Shown: positions 8,753 to 18,515 of the stretch, in pieces
Position numbering within the stretch: position 1 is the stretch's first letter
Layout of the letters: each line of letters begins with the position of its first letter
Source of the DNA: Peptoniphilus lacrimalis DSM 7455
GTDB lineage: Bacteria > Bacillota > Clostridia > Tissierellales > Peptoniphilaceae
Length of the DNA stretch: 64,000 nucleotides
Assembly (NCBI RefSeq): GCF_000378725.1
Contig: NZ_KB900376.1
Location: 1 to 64,000, forward strand
Reading direction: 5' to 3'
Program-made: the position numbers and the translations under genes
The notes under the pieces: generated by a model
What the model was told of the DNA's origin: nothing
The model's input: the letters and a program-made list of their open reading frames with translations, nothing else
Database searches by the model: none

Positions 8753-10549
8753 TTATTCTTCAGCTGATCTTTTCTTAATAGCTATAAAAGCACCGCCCAT
8801 TAAAGCAATACCTGCTACTGCAAAGATTACAGTACCGATACCACCTGTTGGAGGTATAGTAAGGTCTTTATTCTTTACAAGCATATTACCTTGTGCGTCA
8901 TGAGTGTTTTCAGGATATCCTTCTGCGTTATCCTTATAAGACGTTTTATTGACTGTAAATGGAATTTCAGTATCTTTATTTCCTGCATAACCTTCAGGGA
9001 ATTTAACTTCCTTTAGTTTGTAATTATGCGTAATTTCTGTTTTATTTCCGTCTAATTCTGTCTTTTCCCATTTTGAGTATTCAAGACCTTTGATTTCAAA
9101 TAAACCATTTACATCTGATTGTAGATAAATCGGCTTTCCAATTTCAGGAGTGCCGGTAGCAAATACTGTTCCATTTTCATCTTTACAGAACTTACCATTA
9201 TCTATCGCATCTTTATTTGCATCTATTAAAGCTTGAGTCCAAACGATTTGTTTATCTCCGTCATAAAGTGCAAATACTGCTCCAGCCAACTTCTTAGTAA
9301 CTTCTGTTTCAGAAACCTTAACAAATTTCTTTCCGCCTGTTTCTACTTCCGGAGTATCGTTAGGTCTCTTGCTCTTTTCATCTTGACCTTTAATTTTAAT
9401 TTTTAGATCATAAGTATTCTTGATAGGTGTACCCATTTTTGCATCTTCGTTGATAACCGTATCAACTGTTGCATAAATTTTTACTTGTTTACCTTCTCCT
9501 GCATTTTGTTTAACTGTTTGATAATTATCTGCAAGTTTTTTAAGACCTGCTTCAGTTAAAGTTACGCTGAATTCTTGACCTGCTGGTGCAGTAAGTACTG
9601 TTGTAGCATCAAGAGGATTCGGTTCTACAGTTGTAAACTTAGTATCTGCAGCAGGTTCTACAAGGTTATAGTCTACACCTTTTTCAAGCTCTACTTTTTG
9701 AGCGTCTTGTGCGCCGTCATAACCCATGTATACTTTAACATTTCCCTTGTAAGTTAAGCCTTTGAAGAATACATCGCTCATTACAAATTTTTCATAATCT
9801 TTGATATTTCCGGGGATATTAGCTTGTAAGAACCAAGTTTGAACATCTCCTACATTGTGAGTTTCATTTAAGTTTACTTCGTTTCCTACAGTCTTCTTAG
9901 GAATAACTTCGTCCCCTGTTACGTTCTTAGGATAAACGTGAACTTTATTTAGGTAAACTGTTCCGGCAGGTATAAGGTCATCGCCTTCGCCAATTTCAGT
10001 TTGGTTCATTACAGGAATTGAAATACCGAAAGGTACTGCAATTGATGATGATACAGTAGTAGGTTTACCTGATTCTACAAACCAGTAGTATCCTTCTTCT
10101 AAATCAACTTCGGCACCTTGTCCGTTTGCAGTAGTAATAGTTCCAACTTTAGTTACATCTGCTACCGCTTCAACTTTTTCATTTGTGTCGTATTGCTTAG
10201 GTGTTTTTTTAAATAATTCAAGTTGTGCAGCATCCTTTAGCTTATAGTAAGTAAAAGTTACACCGTCAAGTTCTTTTACGTTAGTTCCTAAGCCTTCAAG
10301 TTGTTCTTTTTCAAGCTTTCCGCCATTATGACCAAATCCTTCTTCAGGAACTTTGTAGTTGTCAGCTTGCAATTTGTGTACTGTTACCTTAGTCTTTCCT
10401 TCCGGTTTAGTTTTTTGATAATCGTCTTTTGCTATTGTACCTATGGTATTATTATTATTACCAATTGCGTATGCACTTAAAGGTGCTACTACACCAATTA
10501 TCATCACTAAAGTCAATATTAGTGATAAAAGTTTCTTAGTATTTTTCAT
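8753..10549 (-). CDS. Major (backbone) pilin
   Basis: This 598-residue pilus shaft protein has a signal peptide (residues 1-28, ending AYA). It has a pilin motif YLNKVHVYPKN near residue 205, whose Lys receives the inter-subunit bond, and a central region of isopeptide-type Ig domains. The last CnaB-like domain starts near 415 (KKFVKVSETEVTKKLAGAVFAL) and contains the E-box YKLKEVKFPEGY. The sorting signal is IPPTGG, followed by a membrane helix and KKRSAEE. The ribosome site GGAGGAAGACA is strong. It sits between the tip and basal pilins. The upstream 172-base gap shows no clear terminator. Confidence 0.93.
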   Translation of the reverse strand: MKNTKKLLSLILTLVMIIGVVAPLSAYAIGNNNNTIGTIAKDDYQKTKPEGKTKVTVHKLQADNYKVPEEGFGHNGGKLEKEQLEGLGTNVKELDGVTFTYYKLKDAAQLELFKKTPKQYDTNEKVEAVADVTKVGTITTANGQGAEVDLEEGYYWFVESGKPTTVSSSIAVPFGISIPVMNQTEIGEGDDLIPAGTVYLNKVHVYPKNVTGDEVIPKKTVGNEVNLNETHNVGDVQTWFLQANIPGNIKDYEKFVMSDVFFKGLTYKGNVKVYMGYDGAQDAQKVELEKGVDYNLVEPAADTKFTTVEPNPLDATTVLTAPAGQEFSVTLTEAGLKKLADNYQTVKQNAGEGKQVKIYATVDTVINEDAKMGTPIKNTYDLKIKIKGQDEKSKRPNDTPEVETGGKKFVKVSETEVTKKLAGAVFALYDGDKQIVWTQALIDANKDAIDNGKFCKDENGTVFATGTPEIGKPIYLQSDVNGLFEIKGLEYSKWEKTELDGNKTEITHNYKLKEVKFPEGYAGNKDTEIPFTVNKTSYKDNAEGYPENTHDAQGNMLVKNKDLTIPPTGGIGTVIFAVAGIALMGGAFIAIKKRSAEE

Positions 10550-10721
10550 TGTCTTCCTCCATTCTTATTTTTAAAAATTTTATAAATGCGTGGCTATTGC
10601 CAAGCTATTTAACTTAACTCATTCGAAGATTTTAAGTCTTGCATCAAATCTTCTTGACTTATATGCAGCTATTCAATCTTCACATACATTACTCCCTTGT
10701 AAAGGAAGGATTTGTAAACCA

Positions 10722-13700
10722 TCAGTATCCCCCCTTTCCCATGTATTCATTTAACTTCTTTCTTTTATCTATAAATATCATGGCAAGAGTCATAAGTCCT
10801 ATACCCCCGATATAAAATAGCGTGGTTCCAAATCCTCCGGATCTTGGAAATTCACCTTGAGGATCAAAGACATCTATTGAAACGATTTGAGTATCTACTT
10901 TAATTATTCCACTTGCATCTACCTGCTCCCTATATAGTGGTGCCGGGTTTGTAGCTGTAAGTGATGATTCTGTTGCGGCTCCCGTAAGCTTAAATTTATA
11001 TTCCACAGGTTTCCCTTGAGAATCTTTTACACTTATAAGCTCTACGGTTCTTTTTTTAGAATCAACTTTTATTCTGTAGCTTAGTCCATTAACTACATAG
11101 CCTTTAGGAGCAGTGGTTTCTGTAAGATTATATTCTCCAGTCATACCTGCGGGAATTTCAATCTTTAAAGGACTTAGAGGATCTAAGGTTTGATTAGATA
11201 AATCAAAGGTGATTTCCTTTAAATCATCAGGTACTGGAGTTGAGTCCGGATAGTCGTTGGCTACCTCCATTTTGAATTTTACTTGTCCCTTATTGATCAT
11301 TTCCTTTTTGGTATCCCTTTTCCACAGATTAAAGTACATGGGATCCTTTTTCTTGTTAAATGCCAGTACTTCACCTTCAGTTAAGTCTGTTTGAGAGAAG
11401 ATTTTACTTGGTTTTGTTACTATATTGGTGGTAACAGTTTGAGTATATTGATAAGTTCCCCCATACAAACCTACGTTTTGTACAGAAATATAAGCTCTTT
11501 CTTGTTTCAAATCATAGGGTGATACCGTCTTCAAAATCAGGTGAGAATTTGCATACTGAGCCGGAATGGGAATTGTGCCGTCAGCAGGCATAGTTCCCGA
11601 ACCGATAAGAGTATAGTTGGCAGTATCATCCAAATCAGCTGCAAAGGATCTTGGCATAGTTTGTGACATATCGCTGTTGTTAGCATCAGCTGATGTAATA
11701 TCATGATTTGGCACAAAATTCGGATTATTCACAACATAAAGCTCATAAGAAGTTTTACTGTTCGGTCCTAAAACCCCTTTTCCTCTGGTAAAGTAAAAGG
11801 TTCTGGCAGTAACCTGATTCTTAACGGGTCTACTGTAAAATATGTTTTGAATTTCTGCATTTTCGTTGTCTATTTTATTGATAAATGCAGTACTAAGAGA
11901 AGTCATCGTTCCCGGATAACTTCCGTTAAAGTCAGGTAACCAATAAAATCCACCAAATTGTTGCGGATAACCACCCGAATAGTCGATGCCGAAGGTGTCG
12001 GGAGTTGTAAAGGACTTTCCTGCAACATTTACAGTGAATGTTGTCTTTGTATCATTTAAAACCACCTTTCTGTTAGGTGATAAAGCAACGGTAAAGTCGG
12101 AAGTTACATCTCCTATATTTTCAACAGCCTCGGTAAAGGTATATTTAACTGTATTGGTTCCCGGAAGTTTTTCTCCCGTTGCAAGTACATATCCATTTAA
12201 GGTCATATCAGGAAGATCAACTTGTGCCAAGGTACCTTCAAGAGAAAGTTTTTCATCTAAGTCAATGGTAAAATAGTTTCCTCTTCTAATTCCATTGGCC
12301 ATTTTTGTTTTAAAGGTCATTTCAAAAAACTCGTTAATATTCGGATAAATAGTTGTACGAGGTCTGGTACTATCAACCTTAATCTTGAAGTCTGATACTG
12401 TAATCTTGTCATTTACATTAACTGGTTCTTCAAGAGTCGGGTCTTCCTCAAAGGTCGGATTTAAACTTATTAATGTAAGACCTGAAGGGAATACTCTCAC
12501 AGTCCATGTATGCAGGGTCTTTTCATAGCCGTAAGGTGCACGTAATTCCTTTAAGGTGTAGGTTCCCGGCGGTATATCTTGAAACTTCAAGTTAACAAGT
12601 TTTCCGTCATTGAGTGTTTCATTACCTATTTGTGCATCTTTTGTTCTGGCTTTTGCAAAAGGCTCATCTCTTTCTCCAATTTGATCCCACTTGCCTACAT
12701 ATAAACCGAATTCCGCTCCTCCAACAAGGTTGCTTGTTCCGGCTTCGATTTTACTAAGCTTAATGACACCCTTGTTATCTAATGGTGTTGCTGTATCTCT
12801 TGTGTTGGTTACATCAAAATCAAGTTGTGATTGTCGGGTCTGATCTTCTTCTTTTTTATTAATCTTGACACCTGCATGAGAGTACGCACTGGTATTTTCC
12901 CCATAACTAAGTGCCCCTTGTGTCAAAATAGGTTTATCACCGTCATAACTGCCTTCAATCTTTACAATGAATCCTTTAGGACTATCAATACCTTTAAATG
13001 TAATGCTATCTTGTGGACCATAATCATTAATTTTTTCATACTTAGTTCGATCCGACAAATCAATATTAAAATCCTCAGGCATAGGATTTGTTGCATCGGC
13101 TAGAATCTTATAACTTGTAAAGTTATCTATAGATGTTGCAGATGTATTAGTTTGGCCTAAGTGGTTGCTATCAATTGAACCTGTATTATAGGCAATATAG
13201 GGCCATGCAGAAAATCTCGGAGAATCATTGTAGTCGCCTAAACTTATATCTTTTTCATTTTTTAACATGTCCTTTGCTGAAAGATAAAATATTTCTGTGA
13301 ATTTTTTATTATCTTTGTCTACAGAAACAATCTTGGAAGATAATAAGAATCTATCTTGAACTTTTACCCCTCCAAAAATATTCTTCTCTATATAATCTGC
13401 AAATCCTTCAACTCCACTATAAATAGTCTCCTCTTCAGTAACAATATCTTTAAATGTTATATTGGCATCTCCGTCTACAGTGATTTTGTATTCTCTAGCA
13501 TCTCCACTATAGCCTCCCGGAGATTTCGTTTCTTTTATTACATAGTTGCCCTCAGGAATGTTGTCAAAAATCGCCTTGCCGTCAAGCCCTGACACTTCAG
13601 TCCAGTCGTTCAGTCCTTTCTTCATAGGTGTTTGGCTTCCGTCTTCATTTACCTTATAAATAGCAAAGGTTGCGCCCGGTAAAATTTTTCCCTTTTCATC

Positions 13701-16700
13701 TTTCTTATTAACTGTAACTTTGGCTCTAGGTTTATTGGTAATTGTAAAGTTATAAACATTTACATCTTCTGTTGATTTTGTCAAAGCTTCTCTCGTGTTA
13801 TAGAATAATTGGTCCTTGGAAGCATTAAAACTCTTTTCATAGTTGCCGTCGGTAAAGTAATTAGGATCATTCCAATTTGCAGACCAATAAGTTTCAGCCT
13901 CAGGTGTTCCTTCTGTAGGTGCTCCTGTAGGATTGTTGATACCTAAGAATTGGAACCAGTTTTTTGGTGCAATTGAAGCTCCTGTTACTCCATCAATTAA
14001 AGGTCTGTACTTATCATTTTCCACAACTTGTCGCGTTTCTTGAGGATTCAGTTTTATAATAGGCTTTAACTGAACCTTTGTCGCATATACCTGGTTGTTA
14101 GAAATTTGAAGCGGTATATGTTCTGTTATAGGCTTATGATTTTTGTCAAACTCTACCCAAGTTCCTTCACCAAAGTAAATCATCCATTGATGGTTAGGTA
14201 GTGCATACCCTTTCGGTGCTGCAACTTCTTTAAGCAAGTGGTAGGACGGCACGTTAAGATCACTAAATTCAGCTATACCGTTAGCATCTGTTGTAACACG
14301 ATAGATTCTCAAAATTCTGTTGGCATCGTGTCCGTGAAGTTCAAGGGTTACTCCTTCAATTGGCTTGCCATTCTTGTCAATTTTTTTTACTCTAAGATTT
14401 CCCTTGTGGTAAGTGGCAGCTACAGTTTTTGTAGTTTGATTTTCACTTACTTCGTTTATATTAGCATTTTCCACTTCATGTACTTCTGTTTCAGCAATTA
14501 ATCTCTTACTGTCCAAGTCCATTTTTTGGTTATATGTTAATTTAACTCTGTTAACCTCTCCGGTGCTTGGAATAGTTTGATTTTGTTCATAGTCCGCAAG
14601 ATCAACCGTTGCATCTTTAAAGTTTGTAATTTTACCGTCTGCCCCAACCGTAAACTTCATGGCTGTATTTTTAAAGGCGTATTGGAATACTGATTTTATT
14701 TCTTTAACTACATATTCACCCTCAGGCAAATTATCTAAGCTTATAACTCCGAATTTACCGTTTTTATAGTTAACCATTACAGGTTGACCATTTTCCGTTG
14801 CCGGCACTTCTTTTTTAAGGTTAGGGTCATAAACCATTTTGTTGTAAATATTTAACGGTTCATAGTTTACTGTTTGGTCGTTTTTCTTATAAACTCCATA
14901 GGTTGCATCGTGGTTTAGTGCTGCGTCACGAAGATTTCCTATTTCGGCACTTGATGTTCCACCATAGAAAAGCTTGTTCCCTGCTTTGTCTACCGTTTCA
15001 ATTTTTAAAGTTCCTGTACTGAGCTTTGGCTCAGCTTGATAAACAATTTCTAATTCTGCTGGATTTTTTTCAGATTCTGATTTTATAACTTTTGAGCTTA
15101 GTTTTGTAGCCTCTTCCAAAACTTTTGTATCTAAGGTGAATCTTTCTCTCTTTATTATTTTTTTCGGTTGAGTCTTTTCTAAGTTTATTTTTTCTTCTAT
15201 TGAATTATGTGTTTCTGATTCTTGATTTATATCTTCCTTTTCATTATGAGAAACTTCCACAGTCGAATTTTCTGAAACAATTTCTTCTTTCGATGAATAT
15301 TCCTTTATCTTTTCATTTGATAAAACAAGTTCCTCATCAGATTTTTTAGTCGAAGTTTCAATTTGCCTATTCGTTTTTTCAACTATTAAATTTGAAGCTT
15401 CCTTATTTTTATCTTTTGTATTTTCTTCTACTTCTTGTATTTTGTTTTCTTCTATATTTTTATCAAGATATAATTCTTCTTTAGGTTCAGCTGATGAATC
15501 TTCTGTTTCCATAAGATTATTAACATCAATGGCTTCCTTACTTACTCTGAGCTCTACAGAACCTCGAGTTTTTTCATATCCCAAGGGTGGATTATCTTCT
15601 TTTAGAATATAAATCCCTTCAGTTACTTGTATAACTTCTTTAGTATTGGTTTTAATTTCATCCTCTACAGGCTCAAGAGTATCTACACTTGTACTATCTT
15701 CTGATTTTAGAAGTTTAGCATCTGTATTATAAGTCTCTGTTACCTCTGAATTATTTTCTCTGTCTATTTCGACTTTAGGTTCTTCTATTATTTGTAGAGG
15801 ATTTATCGCCTTATTTAAAATATCTTTAGGGTCTAAAATTTTAGCTGGTGTACTCCAAGTTAAAGTATCAATTTTTTCCTCTACATCTGCTCCTACTTTA
15901 TAAAGCGAATAAACCGCTCCGGTTGGATCAATAACCTTGCCATTTTTCCCAACAAGCTCAATTTCAATAGTGGAAAAACCCCCTTTAGCTTTATAATCTT
16001 TTTGTTCTTCCTCAATCTTTTGAAAAGCTTTTGATTTAGGAGATATATCAATTATACTTTCAGCTAAATTTTTACCATCGTAATATACTAAACCATTTTT
16101 TACTGTGAAATTTTTCCCAAACGGACCCTCTCCTTCTTTAATAAAGGTGTAACGTCCATCGGATAAATCTGGAAATACTAATTTACCCTCATCGTCTGTA
16201 AGATAGTTTCCAACTATTCTATCTTCACTTCTTGTCATTCCTTTAACATCAAGTATATCCACAGTTTTTCTTAGGGTGTATATATATCTTTTTTTAGCCA
16301 ATTCAGAAACACCGAGAAGATTGTCTCTTGCATCTCTTGTTATAAGCAACAAATCTTTTCTTGGTGAGGGAACAATATCTGTTGAATTTTTTATTTGTAA
16401 GCTTTCTGTATCTTGTTTTGATATCTCTTCCTTATTTTCTTTCTCTTGTAAATTGTTTTGTTGATTTTGCTCTTCAGCAGTTACATTAAAGTCTTCTAAA
16501 TCTTTTGAATCATTTCTATCTAAGGAATTTTTATAATTTTTAGGCTCATTTTTATGTGCATCTTCAAATTTAATCGGTCTTTCTTCAATATCTAAAGACT
16601 CATTATCAAGATTTCTATTCCTTGTAATAGGTTTAGAATTTGACTCTATTACAAGCTCGTCAGAAGACTTTTCAGAATTAAGAATTTTATTTTTATCTTC

Positions 16701-17687
16701 AGAAACTCCTTGTTGTATTATGGAATCTGAAGAATCTACAATACTCTCACTAGCTTCTTCTTTACTTATTATGGAGTCTGAAACTTTTTTGTCTTCTATT
16801 AAAGACTCGTTTTTTACTTCTTCACTATTATCTATTATCGAATCTATTACTTTTTCTTTTTTAGGTTCTAAAAGTGAACTGGTTTTTAATTCCTGTGAGT
16901 TATCTGAAACATCTTTAGAATTTTTATAATCTTTTTTATTTTTTGTAAAAATACTAAATTTAGGTTTTTCCTCTATTGTATTCTCATTATTTTCATCCTT
17001 AACTTCAATTTTCATTGTGGATTCTTGAGGTTCTATAATTTCAACACCTTGAGGTTCTTCTATGATTACTTGGTCTTCTGTTGAAAAAAGTTTATCATAT
17101 TCTATCTCATCAACCAAATCGCTTGACTCATAGTAAAACCCTTCTTTTGACTCCACTTCATATATAAGTTCAGTTTTATCTATTTCTTTTCTTGCATTTA
17201 TGTTAAGCAAAATATCCGTGCCGAAAAGCTCTCTTATCTTGGAAGCTTCATAGCCTTCTTCGGTAAGGTAGAAGTTGATTTTGTCATTATTATAATAAAG
17301 ATTAATAATTGCTTTTTCTCCATCAACAACTTGTCCTAAAAAAGTTCCTCTTTCATCTTGAGCCTTGCCATTTAAATTAAGCTCTAAATCATTTGGTAGG
17401 CTAATAGAAAATACTTGACCCGGTGCAGTGTTTTTATTTACTATCCAAGAAATTAAAAGAGCATAATTATAACCTGAATCATAATTAATTCTTTTAAGAT
17501 CAACTTTATAAACACCTTCCCTTGCCTCTACAATCTTTTTATTATTCATCTCCAAAAGGTATGTAAAGTTTTTTTCCATATGTACGTCTTTATCATCTCT
17601 TTCATATCCTGCAACAGGTTCAATAAAAACTTGTCCCACTAAAACTATTGCTAGGATAAAGGAGAACATTTTTTTCAATTTTTCCAT
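10722..17687 (-). CDS. Giant pilus tip adhesin with FPRSG sorting signal
   Basis: This 2321-residue surface protein is the first gene of the pilus operon, the usual place of the tip adhesin. A signal peptide (1-28) is followed by an N-terminal globular domain (about 40-200). A long charged Ser/Glu/Lys/Asn-rich region, interrupted by CnaB-like units near 450-550 and 575-650, extends to about 880. Clear CnaB/SpaA domains begin near 1094 (LRVKKIDKNG), 1319 (KVTVNKKDEKG) and 1637 (VIKLSKIEAG), with E-boxes YHLLKEVAAPKGY, YVIKETKSPGGY and YTLKELRAPYGY. A region near 1760-1920 looks like an adhesin Ig fold. One more E-box, YNLTETTAPKGY, lies near 2185. The C-terminus has FPRSGG, a membrane helix and DKRKK. 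The ligand cannot be named from sequence. The start at 17687 closely follows a leader hairpin. Confidence 0.9.
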   Translation of the reverse strand: MEKLKKMFSFILAIVLVGQVFIEPVAGYERDDKDVHMEKNFTYLLEMNNKKIVEAREGVYKVDLKRINYDSGYNYALLISWIVNKNTAPGQVFSISLPNDLELNLNGKAQDERGTFLGQVVDGEKAIINLYYNNDKINFYLTEEGYEASKIRELFGTDILLNINARKEIDKTELIYEVESKEGFYYESSDLVDEIEYDKLFSTEDQVIIEEPQGVEIIEPQESTMKIEVKDENNENTIEEKPKFSIFTKNKKDYKNSKDVSDNSQELKTSSLLEPKKEKVIDSIIDNSEEVKNESLIEDKKVSDSIISKEEASESIVDSSDSIIQQGVSEDKNKILNSEKSSDELVIESNSKPITRNRNLDNESLDIEERPIKFEDAHKNEPKNYKNSLDRNDSKDLEDFNVTAEEQNQQNNLQEKENKEEISKQDTESLQIKNSTDIVPSPRKDLLLITRDARDNLLGVSELAKKRYIYTLRKTVDILDVKGMTRSEDRIVGNYLTDDEGKLVFPDLSDGRYTFIKEGEGPFGKNFTVKNGLVYYDGKNLAESIIDISPKSKAFQKIEEEQKDYKAKGGFSTIEIELVGKNGKVIDPTGAVYSLYKVGADVEEKIDTLTWSTPAKILDPKDILNKAINPLQIIEEPKVEIDRENNSEVTETYNTDAKLLKSEDSTSVDTLEPVEDEIKTNTKEVIQVTEGIYILKEDNPPLGYEKTRGSVELRVSKEAIDVNNLMETEDSSAEPKEELYLDKNIEENKIQEVEENTKDKNKEASNLIVEKTNRQIETSTKKSDEELVLSNEKIKEYSSKEEIVSENSTVEVSHNEKEDINQESETHNSIEEKINLEKTQPKKIIKRERFTLDTKVLEEATKLSSKVIKSESEKNPAELEIVYQAEPKLSTGTLKIETVDKAGNKLFYGGTSSAEIGNLRDAALNHDATYGVYKKNDQTVNYEPLNIYNKMVYDPNLKKEVPATENGQPVMVNYKNGKFGVISLDNLPEGEYVVKEIKSVFQYAFKNTAMKFTVGADGKITNFKDATVDLADYEQNQTIPSTGEVNRVKLTYNQKMDLDSKRLIAETEVHEVENANINEVSENQTTKTVAATYHKGNLRVKKIDKNGKPIEGVTLELHGHDANRILRIYRVTTDANGIAEFSDLNVPSYHLLKEVAAPKGYALPNHQWMIYFGEGTWVEFDKNHKPITEHIPLQISNNQVYATKVQLKPIIKLNPQETRQVVENDKYRPLIDGVTGASIAPKNWFQFLGINNPTGAPTEGTPEAETYWSANWNDPNYFTDGNYEKSFNASKDQLFYNTREALTKSTEDVNVYNFTITNKPRAKVTVNKKDEKGKILPGATFAIYKVNEDGSQTPMKKGLNDWTEVSGLDGKAIFDNIPEGNYVIKETKSPGGYSGDAREYKITVDGDANITFKDIVTEEETIYSGVEGFADYIEKNIFGGVKVQDRFLLSSKIVSVDKDNKKFTEIFYLSAKDMLKNEKDISLGDYNDSPRFSAWPYIAYNTGSIDSNHLGQTNTSATSIDNFTSYKILADATNPMPEDFNIDLSDRTKYEKINDYGPQDSITFKGIDSPKGFIVKIEGSYDGDKPILTQGALSYGENTSAYSHAGVKINKKEEDQTRQSQLDFDVTNTRDTATPLDNKGVIKLSKIEAGTSNLVGGAEFGLYVGKWDQIGERDEPFAKARTKDAQIGNETLNDGKLVNLKFQDIPPGTYTLKELRAPYGYEKTLHTWTVRVFPSGLTLISLNPTFEEDPTLEEPVNVNDKITVSDFKIKVDSTRPRTTIYPNINEFFEMTFKTKMANGIRRGNYFTIDLDEKLSLEGTLAQVDLPDMTLNGYVLATGEKLPGTNTVKYTFTEAVENIGDVTSDFTVALSPNRKVVLNDTKTTFTVNVAGKSFTTPDTFGIDYSGGYPQQFGGFYWLPDFNGSYPGTMTSLSTAFINKIDNENAEIQNIFYSRPVKNQVTARTFYFTRGKGVLGPNSKTSYELYVVNNPNFVPNHDITSADANNSDMSQTMPRSFAADLDDTANYTLIGSGTMPADGTIPIPAQYANSHLILKTVSPYDLKQERAYISVQNVGLYGGTYQYTQTVTTNIVTKPSKIFSQTDLTEGEVLAFNKKKDPMYFNLWKRDTKKEMINKGQVKFKMEVANDYPDSTPVPDDLKEITFDLSNQTLDPLSPLKIEIPAGMTGEYNLTETTAPKGYVVNGLSYRIKVDSKKRTVELISVKDSQGKPVEYKFKLTGAATESSLTATNPAPLYREQVDASGIIKVDTQIVSIDVFDPQGEFPRSGGFGTTLFYIGGIGLMTLAMIFIDKRKKLNEYMGKGGY

Positions 17688-17733
17688 TTCCTCACCCCTA
17701 TTAATCCTAATATTATTCCTTTTGTATATAAAA

Positions 17734-17773
17734 AGCTCAGCATTATTATTTTTTTACACAATAATGCTGAGCT
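17734..17773 (-). terminator. Leader hairpin (attenuator candidate) of the pilus operon
   Basis: A perfect 14-bp inverted repeat (AGCTCAGCATTATT and its complement) with a 12-base loop is followed on the minus strand by TTTTATA. It lies 47 bases before the tip-adhesin start and downstream of the likely promoter. It therefore has the position and shape of a leader terminator rather than the end of an upstream gene. Confidence 0.75.
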
Positions 17774-17810
17774 AAAATATTTCCAATATTGATTTTGAGC
17801 ATAAGAACTC

Positions 17811-17830
17811 ATATATATATATATATATAT
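17811..17830. repeat. (AT)10 dinucleotide repeat in the pilus leader
   Basis: Ten uninterrupted AT units lie between the candidate promoter and the leader hairpin. Such tracts change length by strand slippage. Here the tract lies inside a short leader reading frame on the minus strand (IYIYIY codons, frame 17893-17675). Confidence 0.9.
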
Positions 17831-17955
17831 GCCGTTTATAGGTACTATTGAATTGCTATTACTTAATTCTGTTCTTAGATAAACTTTTCCCATTACATAC
17901 CCCAAAATATTACACCGTAATTTGTAGATATAATATACACTTTAATTAGTCTTCA

Positions 17956-17984
17956 ATTATATACACCAAATAATTATATACAAA
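17956..17984 (-). promoter_or_regulatory. Candidate pilus operon promoter
   Basis: Minus strand: TTTGTA (17979-17984), a 17-base spacer and TATAAT (17956-17961), with TG upstream of the -10 box. The -35 box is weak. The leader to the tip gene would be about 260 bases. The stretch from 17688 to 18113 has no other gene that I can support. Confidence 0.45.
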
Positions 17985-18113
17985 CGCTTCCCTTGCATTC
18001 AGATATTAACCTATATGCTTATTAAAAATGTACCACTTTTATATTGATTTGTCAAATGTTTTTTTACCACTTTACTCTACTATATTTTTAACTTTTATTC
18101 TTCGATTTTCCAC

Positions 18114-18138
18114 AAAAAATAGACTCCTTAGGAGTCTA
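18114..18138 (-). terminator. Terminator after ridA
   Basis: The palindrome TAGACTCCTTAGGAGTCTA (18120-18138) is followed on the minus strand by TTTTTT. It ends the obg-to-ridA operon. Confidence 0.85.
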
Positions 18139-18139
18139 A

Positions 18140-18514
18140 TTATTTTTCAGCTACTGCTTCTATTTCGATTATGCCGTCTTTTGGAAGTTTTGAAACTTCA
18201 ACGCATGATCTTGCAGGTTTGTTTGTAGTGAAATATTTTGAATAAACTTCATTTACACTTGAAAAGTCATTCATATCTTTTAAGAAAATATTTACTTTAA
18301 CAACTTTATCAAGGGATGAACCAGCTTCTTGTAATATTTCTTTTATGTTTTCTAAAGACCTTGCTGTTGCTTTTTTAATGTCATCATTAATCAATTCTCC
18401 ACTTTCAGGAATTATTGGAAGTTGTCCTGATGTGAAAATTAGTCCATTAACTTCAATTGCTTGTGAGTATGGTCCAACTGCTGCTGGAGCTTTTTGTGTT
18501 TGAATTACTTTCAT
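18140..18514 (-). CDS. ridA: RidA family imine/enamine deaminase
   Basis: This 124-residue protein of the YjgF/RidA family hydrolyses reactive 2-aminoacrylate and other enamines released by PLP enzymes, protecting the cytoplasm. The signature is complete: APAAVGPYSQAI at residues 9-20, FTSGQLP near 28, and the end motif PARSCVEVSKLPKDGIIEIEA with the substrate-binding Arg and the final acidic residue. It is the last gene of the run and starts one base after the rsfS stop, so the two are probably co-translated. Confidence 0.95.
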   Translation of the reverse strand: MKVIQTQKAPAAVGPYSQAIEVNGLIFTSGQLPIIPESGELINDDIKKATARSLENIKEILQEAGSSLDKVVKVNIFLKDMNDFSSVNEVYSKYFTTNKPARSCVEVSKLPKDGIIEIEAVAEK

Positions 18515-18515
18515 T

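Noticed and set aside
15000-16990. Low-complexity stretches in the tip adhesin gene as a possible CRISPR or tandem repeat array
   Set aside because: The Ser/Glu/Lys codons recur but no fixed repeat unit or spacer pattern is present. No CRISPR array was found anywhere in the window.
17675-17905. 76-codon minus-strand frame before the tip adhesin
   Set aside because: It spans the AT repeat and the leader hairpin, has only a weak ribosome site and no protein-like features. It is kept only as a possible leader frame in the findings.
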